A stretch of 64,000 bases of DNA. Origin: Fasciola hepatica. Its lineage: Eukaryota > Platyhelminthes > Trematoda > Plagiorchiida > Fasciolidae. The notes under the pieces are model-generated. The model searched no databases. It was not told the origin of the DNA and saw only the letters and a list, made by a program, of their open reading frames with translations. Location: assembly GCA_948099385.1 (NCBI GenBank), contig CANUEZ040000028.1, forward strand, positions 1,240,001 to 1,304,000, written 5' to 3'. This document shows positions 59,630 to 64,000 of this stretch, in pieces. How positions within the stretch are numbered: position 1 is the stretch's first letter; the number at the start of each line of letters is the position of its first letter. The position numbers and the translations under genes are program-made.

Positions 59630-62520
59630 GCAGGGTCCTGAAACTACCACCCTCCCGATGGAGTTATTGTCTCGTTCATGAATGAACAGAATGGCCTTAT
59701 CGGCCGACACACGGGAATAGCCAGTTGGAGATTCTTCCCAGAGTGCAGATGCATTTAATCTGCTACGGCGTCTGAATGGGGATACCAACCCACAACCCGA
59801 GGAGTGCAGCTTGATGGTGCATCCATTTTCGGCGGTTTCCCCACCACCGTGCGCAGTTTTCGCCTTAATTGAAACAATTAGACGACACAAATCGTCAGGT
59901 GACTTCATGTTGGAGCCAATTTTGGTTGAACGCTTTTCCGTTGACGACTTTCTTGGACCATTTGATGACGCAGTAGCTGCCATGTTGCGGGTGGTCCAGC
60001 TAAGGACCATTCTGAAAAGAGGTGGTTTTCCTTTTGGGGAATGGATGTGGAACTGCAGCTAGTGCTGGAATCCAAATCTAAGACAAAGAAGCCGGAGGAG
60101 TTTGAAAGTTTTACAGGAACTACTTACCCGCTGAATTCACCCTGGGGAGGCAGTGGGACGCCAGCAGTATTGAGTTTATATGCAAACTGAACATTCCAGA
60201 AATACCGGTCACATGCAGAGGACCTTTGTGTACGGTCTCGAGCTTACAGGATCCGCGTAGTTTTGTGTCAACATTGCTGCCTCTGGGAAAGATAACATTA
60301 TAACAGGTACACAGAAACAATGTGGAATAGGATGAACCACTGGAGGATAGGTACCGGAAAGACTGGCTGGACTGGTTAGGTGGGCCGGCTAGTCCAGGAC
60401 AGAAAAATAGCGAGAAGCCCAGCTCAAATGAGCCAATAGAAAAGGCCTACATGCTTTTGTTTTCCGATGCTTTGGAGGTGGGATAAAGAGATGTGGCTTA
60501 CTTCGGCTGGAGAGAGTATACGAACATAGTAAAACCAAGCTCTATTCGCCAAGGCCAGAGTAACTCCATCGAAGGCAGTGTCTATCCCGAAGTCCGAAAT
60601 GAAAGTGCAGTTCTGTCATAACAGATTGGTCGCCATACAGGAGAAAAGCTTCGTAGGAGTAACCCAGGATCTTACCTTTTCGACCAAATATTCCATTGTA
60701 CCTCACTACATCCGCAGTACAAACACCCGGTTCAACACCTTTGTGGCAAATCACCTGACGGTTGTTACCCGGTCAACCGGGACAGATCAGTGGCATTATG
60801 TGCCGTCATACAGTGATCCAGCCAGTTTCTGATCATGAGGCCCTAAGATGTTGAACAATACGTACAGATCTTTCAATAAGATGGAATTTCTGGGCTTGCC
60901 AGAAATGGAATCCCCTACACCCCCGCTAGTTGAGGTGCGTAACATGGAAGTAGACATAAAACACATGTTACCAACCACCAGCACCACAAACAGTGATACT
61001 TTGCTAACAAGGCCGTTCTGCTTCCCTGCTTGGACCATGATGTTCAGAGACTTTGTATGGTGGAGGAGATACATACGGCAGACATCGATAGCGACGGGTA
61101 TCAGATCGGAAATCGGCTTGAACATCGGCCCGACAAACTCCTTAAAGCTGAAGCAAGTAATGGCCAAGCTGATACTTCCAACACAAATACAAATGCTTGC
61201 CTTGGAATAAGCAACATTGAGTGAACTAAACCCGGAGAGGTGGAGGGCTAAAGGTGAACACAGTCGTTCGGGGAGACTGAGTCACGTGTGGGCCAATAGT
61301 TTAATGAGGACAGGTGGCAGAGTGAATAAACCACACTTGTGGCTTTTGACGACACACATCCACCACTATCACCTGGGTAACACTACATGATGACTTAGAT
61401 AATCTACAGAAAAATACTCTGAACAGCAACCTCCGGCGGTCATGGATAGCGGCCGGAGGAGCCGCAATGAGAAAAGTCATCTTTTACTGCTTCTGGTGCC
61501 GACGACGGAATATGGTAGCTGGAATGCGGCCGGAGCCGCCCATGCCCATGGCCGGAGCAGCAAAAGGTTGGTGGCCTTTCTCGGAGACAAGCGTCGACTA
61601 ATCATGCCTTTTCATGGTAGTCATATGTAAGACTACTGAGAGAAGGCACGGTTGCCTACTAGCTCGCCCGCGGACAAGAGTGATTAGTCCAGGTGCCGCA
61701 CCCACGACGGAAGTCGAGTCCATCTCGACGGCTTTTCAACCTTTAGTTAGCGGAATGGGTATGCCAACCAACATTTCAGGAGGTGGATCGAACTTTGTCA
61801 GAGCCCAGAAGGACCTTCAAATTTGGCGGAAGAGCCTGGATAATTGTTGGTTTCAGAACAAAGTCATCGTGGAAGGAGTTTGCTGGCCATTCACCTTTCC
61901 GCAGATCGATTAAGTTGGTGAGCTTGGGGAAGGTTAGTACCCTCCGCAACGAGATTAATGAAGGCTCCGGTGGAACAACAGCCTTTAGAGGGCGGGATAC
62001 TGAGTACTTAAGTTGAGAAAATTCTGGGCCATCGTAAATGAGATCATTGTGAATCCAAATGACCTATTACCGAGAAGACCCGAGGAAGGCGGCCGATTGC
62101 AACTGGCACTAAGGCTCCCAAGCCTCCACTGCTGGAAACAAGCATATAACTTGCACCAGTATTTTGGGGACAGTAGACACAGCACAACAGCAGAGACAGA
62201 AATAGATCATGGAGGGGTGATCGTTGAAGATGGGCCTTTTTATCCTCGTGACCAAAGAACAAGCTTGACTTCGGGGATGGCCACTCAGAATTATCAGCGA
62301 GTGCCTGGCCGACTCCGATGGGCTTGGTCCTGCCGTGCCTGTGGAAGCAAGCAAAAAGGGCGTATTATTTACATCAGGAAGGTGTACCCGCCTGAGAGGA
62401 ACAGTGGTGAAGGCCAAGCCGACACAGAAGCGCATTGGGGAAAGATGCCCGTCATCCACTGGTTCCCCCAGAAGCTGCACTTATCTCATTTATCTCCTCC
62501 AAAGACCTGATTTCTCTAAA
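59630..62520 (+). pseudogene. BEL/Pao pol relic, plus strand (RT to integrase)
   Basis: In order, with many breaks: RT (near 59690 ALSADTRE then a stop; 59810-59830 MVHPFSAVSPPPCAVF; 59930 SVDDFLGPFDDAV, the Y-V-D-D equivalent; RGGFPFGEWMW), Pao domain (60160-60230, FICKLNIPEIPVTCRGPL), RNase H (60455 LLFSDALEVG; 60690-60830 KYSIVPHYIRSTNTRFN, DQWHYVPSYSDPAS), integrase core (61740-61850, GMPTNISGGGSNFVRAQKDL, where the catalytic Asp of S-D-N-G-S-N-F is Gly), and the C-terminal part (62120-62430, WKQAYNLHQYF). Gag and protease are absent. Confidence 0.82.
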
Positions 62521-62985
62521 CAAAGTACCCTTAAGTACCTTTGCGTATGACTTTCGACACGATATGAATAAGTGACGATGGAAAAATTAGATAGCTCGGA
62601 CTCAGAAATATTCTTTCATTGGCTATTCGTGGAAGGGCTTCTGCCTCCAAGCATATTAATGCTGCATTAGTTTCCAGTCATTTTTTGCGTTGCCTCAAAT
62701 CCAGTCATGTACCCACTGTTGAAGCGATTTCGTTAACAGGAACACAACTTCTTAGCGTCCAAATATCTTGCGATCACTTCTATTCCTAGTTGAAATTTCG
62801 TGTACCTGCCTTGGCCCTTTTTTCCCCGATTGCGAAATTTTTGGGGCGGATTCGAGAGAAACATCGCCTGAGATAAACAGCAGCTGACGCAGACGTGGCC
62901 TACTCAGAATTATGGGCAAAGAAAGCAGGGCTCTATGGGTGAAGTAATCTTTTAAGCAATAGGTAGCCGGATTCGAATGAACCTC
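62521..62985. other. No gene recognised
   Basis: Flank between the plus-strand BEL relic and the LTR-like sequence; no motif seen. Confidence 0.4.
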
Positions 62986-62989
62986 AAAA

Positions 62990-63320
62990 CCCTAGCACCA
63001 TTGATCCATAAACTCTACGGTGCTGGGGTTGCAAACGAACCGTGGTAGAAAACACATATGAAGCTCACCTTTGCAATCATACGGACTCAGAAAACGAGAG
63101 CCATGTTCACTATTTGTGGGAGATAGGCGCATGCGTCATGCAGTTCGAAGATGAGATATGACAGGGTAGCGCGTTGGGCGCGAACGAACAAAGGTAGGTC
63201 CACAAAAACACAAAGTGTACGGAAACGAGCAGGTATTGTATATGGGCGAGTAATACCACGAAAACACGAACTCATGGTGTCTCTGGAGGATTTTCTACAA
63301 CCAGTCGTTTCAGTAGGTAT
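62990..63320 (-). repeat. Lone BEL-type LTR remnant
   Basis: 63120-63310 parallels the LTR at 34900-35110 (CATGCGTCATGCAGTTCGAA, ATGACAGGGTAGCGCG, GGGCGCGAACGAACAA, GATTTTCTACAACCAGTCGT). Same orientation as the minus-strand elements, so it does not belong to the plus-strand pol next to it. No partner in the window. Confidence 0.65.
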
Positions 63321-63390
63321 GCCAAGAATCATGACTCCTTCCCGAACCTTGGACTTTGACAACCGCGAAGGGATTTTGGTGGGCAGTGTA

Positions 63391-63674
63391 TCACACAGTC
63401 ACCCTCACACGGAAGGCCCTTATGGAATATTCCTCGTACATGCCCACTCTTTAATAACTTAACTTCTTCACTGAATATGGAACATTTATCAGCACACGTC
63501 ATTCAGCTAGTTTTAGGCACGCCTGCTTATACCGCACCTCATTCCTGACTGTGAATCCGTCTGACTCCACCTCGGAATCATTTCTTTGTGATCGCTCTAT
63601 ATATCGAACATAGTTGAACTCCGGTTCTCGCTTGTTGATCGTTTGGGCCGCCTGATTTAGATTTGTATATAATT
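63391..63674 (+). repeat. 285-bp dispersed direct repeat, copy 2
   Basis: About 95 percent identical to 31648-31936; see there for landmarks. It ends TGTATATA and is followed at once by the AAT run of the next repeat. Confidence 0.8.
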
Positions 63675-64000
63675 CGTTTATAGTAATAATAATAATATTG
63701 GTTTATTTCGGAGACCACGGAGCATGCCATGTGCATGACCTTTTATATACAGGTGATGGAATGGACAGATATAATTAATGAAAATGTGGAAACTCTCATG
63801 AAAATATAATAAAATGTCTCAGAAGGGAGAATAAAGTGGGATGAAAATAGGGTAAATGTATGCACATCATAGAGATTATAGGGGGTTTAAATGAACTCGA
63901 GGGCGAATTTGAATGGACGCCCGGTGAGTTTGGAAGTCAAGGTCAAATGGACTGAATGGCTGGGTAGCGGTGTAAGTTCGGACCTGGAAATTTTTGGATT
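63675..64000 (+). repeat. AG-rich dispersed repeat copy, runs off the window
   Basis: AAT run at about 63685-63697, head TTGGTTTATTTCGGAGACCA and GCATGCCATG, body TGATGGAATGGACAGATATA, AATAAAGTGGGATGAAAATA and GTTTAAATGAAC. It aligns with the insertion in element A at 10946-11230. Confidence 0.7.

Noticed and set aside
1..64000. CRISPR arrays, bacterial operons, phage genes, tRNA genes and hammerhead ribozymes
   Set aside because: I looked for regularly spaced repeats, ribosome-binding-site-led gene runs, tRNA-like boxes and CTGATGA...GAAA cores and found none that hold up; introns and LINE/BEL content show a eukaryotic chromosome.

Overview
This is a eukaryotic, transposon-rich window, most likely from a parasitic flatworm (tapeworm or fluke). 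The only recognisable host gene, at the left edge on the minus strand, is a monocarboxylate-transporter-like (SLC16/MCT) gene with very short introns of 34 and 39 bp, a length class known from flatworms. The rest is layered retroelement debris: Penelope-like (GIY-YIG), CR1/Jockey-like non-LTR, and BEL/Pao LTR elements. I see no operons, no rRNA or tRNA gene, and no CRISPR array. The organism assignment is inference.

Layout. 1-1037: 5' part of the transporter gene, with about 320 codons visible. 1038-3416: no gene, one AAT-rich microsatellite. 3417-4557: two Penelope-like fragments facing each other in inverted orientation. 4559-24184: a very large inverted repeat, with two 9,057-bp arms (4559-13615 and 15128-24184) around a 1,512-bp spacer. 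The arms are almost identical; I found about 15 single-base differences. Each arm holds a degenerate LINE (element A), a short RT fragment and a copy of a dispersed AG-rich repeat. 24185-31640: purine-rich, no recognisable gene.

32140-49617 is best read as a nest. An old minus-strand BEL/Pao element has LTR-like ends at about 32.14-32.50 kb and 49.3-49.6 kb. It is interrupted by a younger, full-length but mutated BEL/Pao element (34744-41364, paired 362-bp LTRs) and, at about 42.5 kb, by a nearly complete LINE (element B, 42.5-47.6 kb). Element B is the best-preserved element here, with ORF1, an APE endonuclease and a reverse transcriptase with the FADD motif, but it has frameshifts and stops.

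49618-64000 carries further relics: a plus-strand BEL piece (50.85-51.79 kb), a non-LTR RT piece (52.24-52.88 kb), a decayed copy of element B (53.32-55.09 kb), a LINE 3' piece (57.52-57.99 kb), a long decayed BEL pol (59.63-62.52 kb), a lone LTR (about 63.0-63.3 kb), and a second copy of a roughly 285-bp repeat also present at 31.65 kb.

The most unusual structure is the 19.6-kb palindrome. It is either a recent inverted duplication or an assembly fold-back of two haplotypes, and long reads across its junctions would tell. No element looks autonomously active. I found no convincing new defence or metabolic system.
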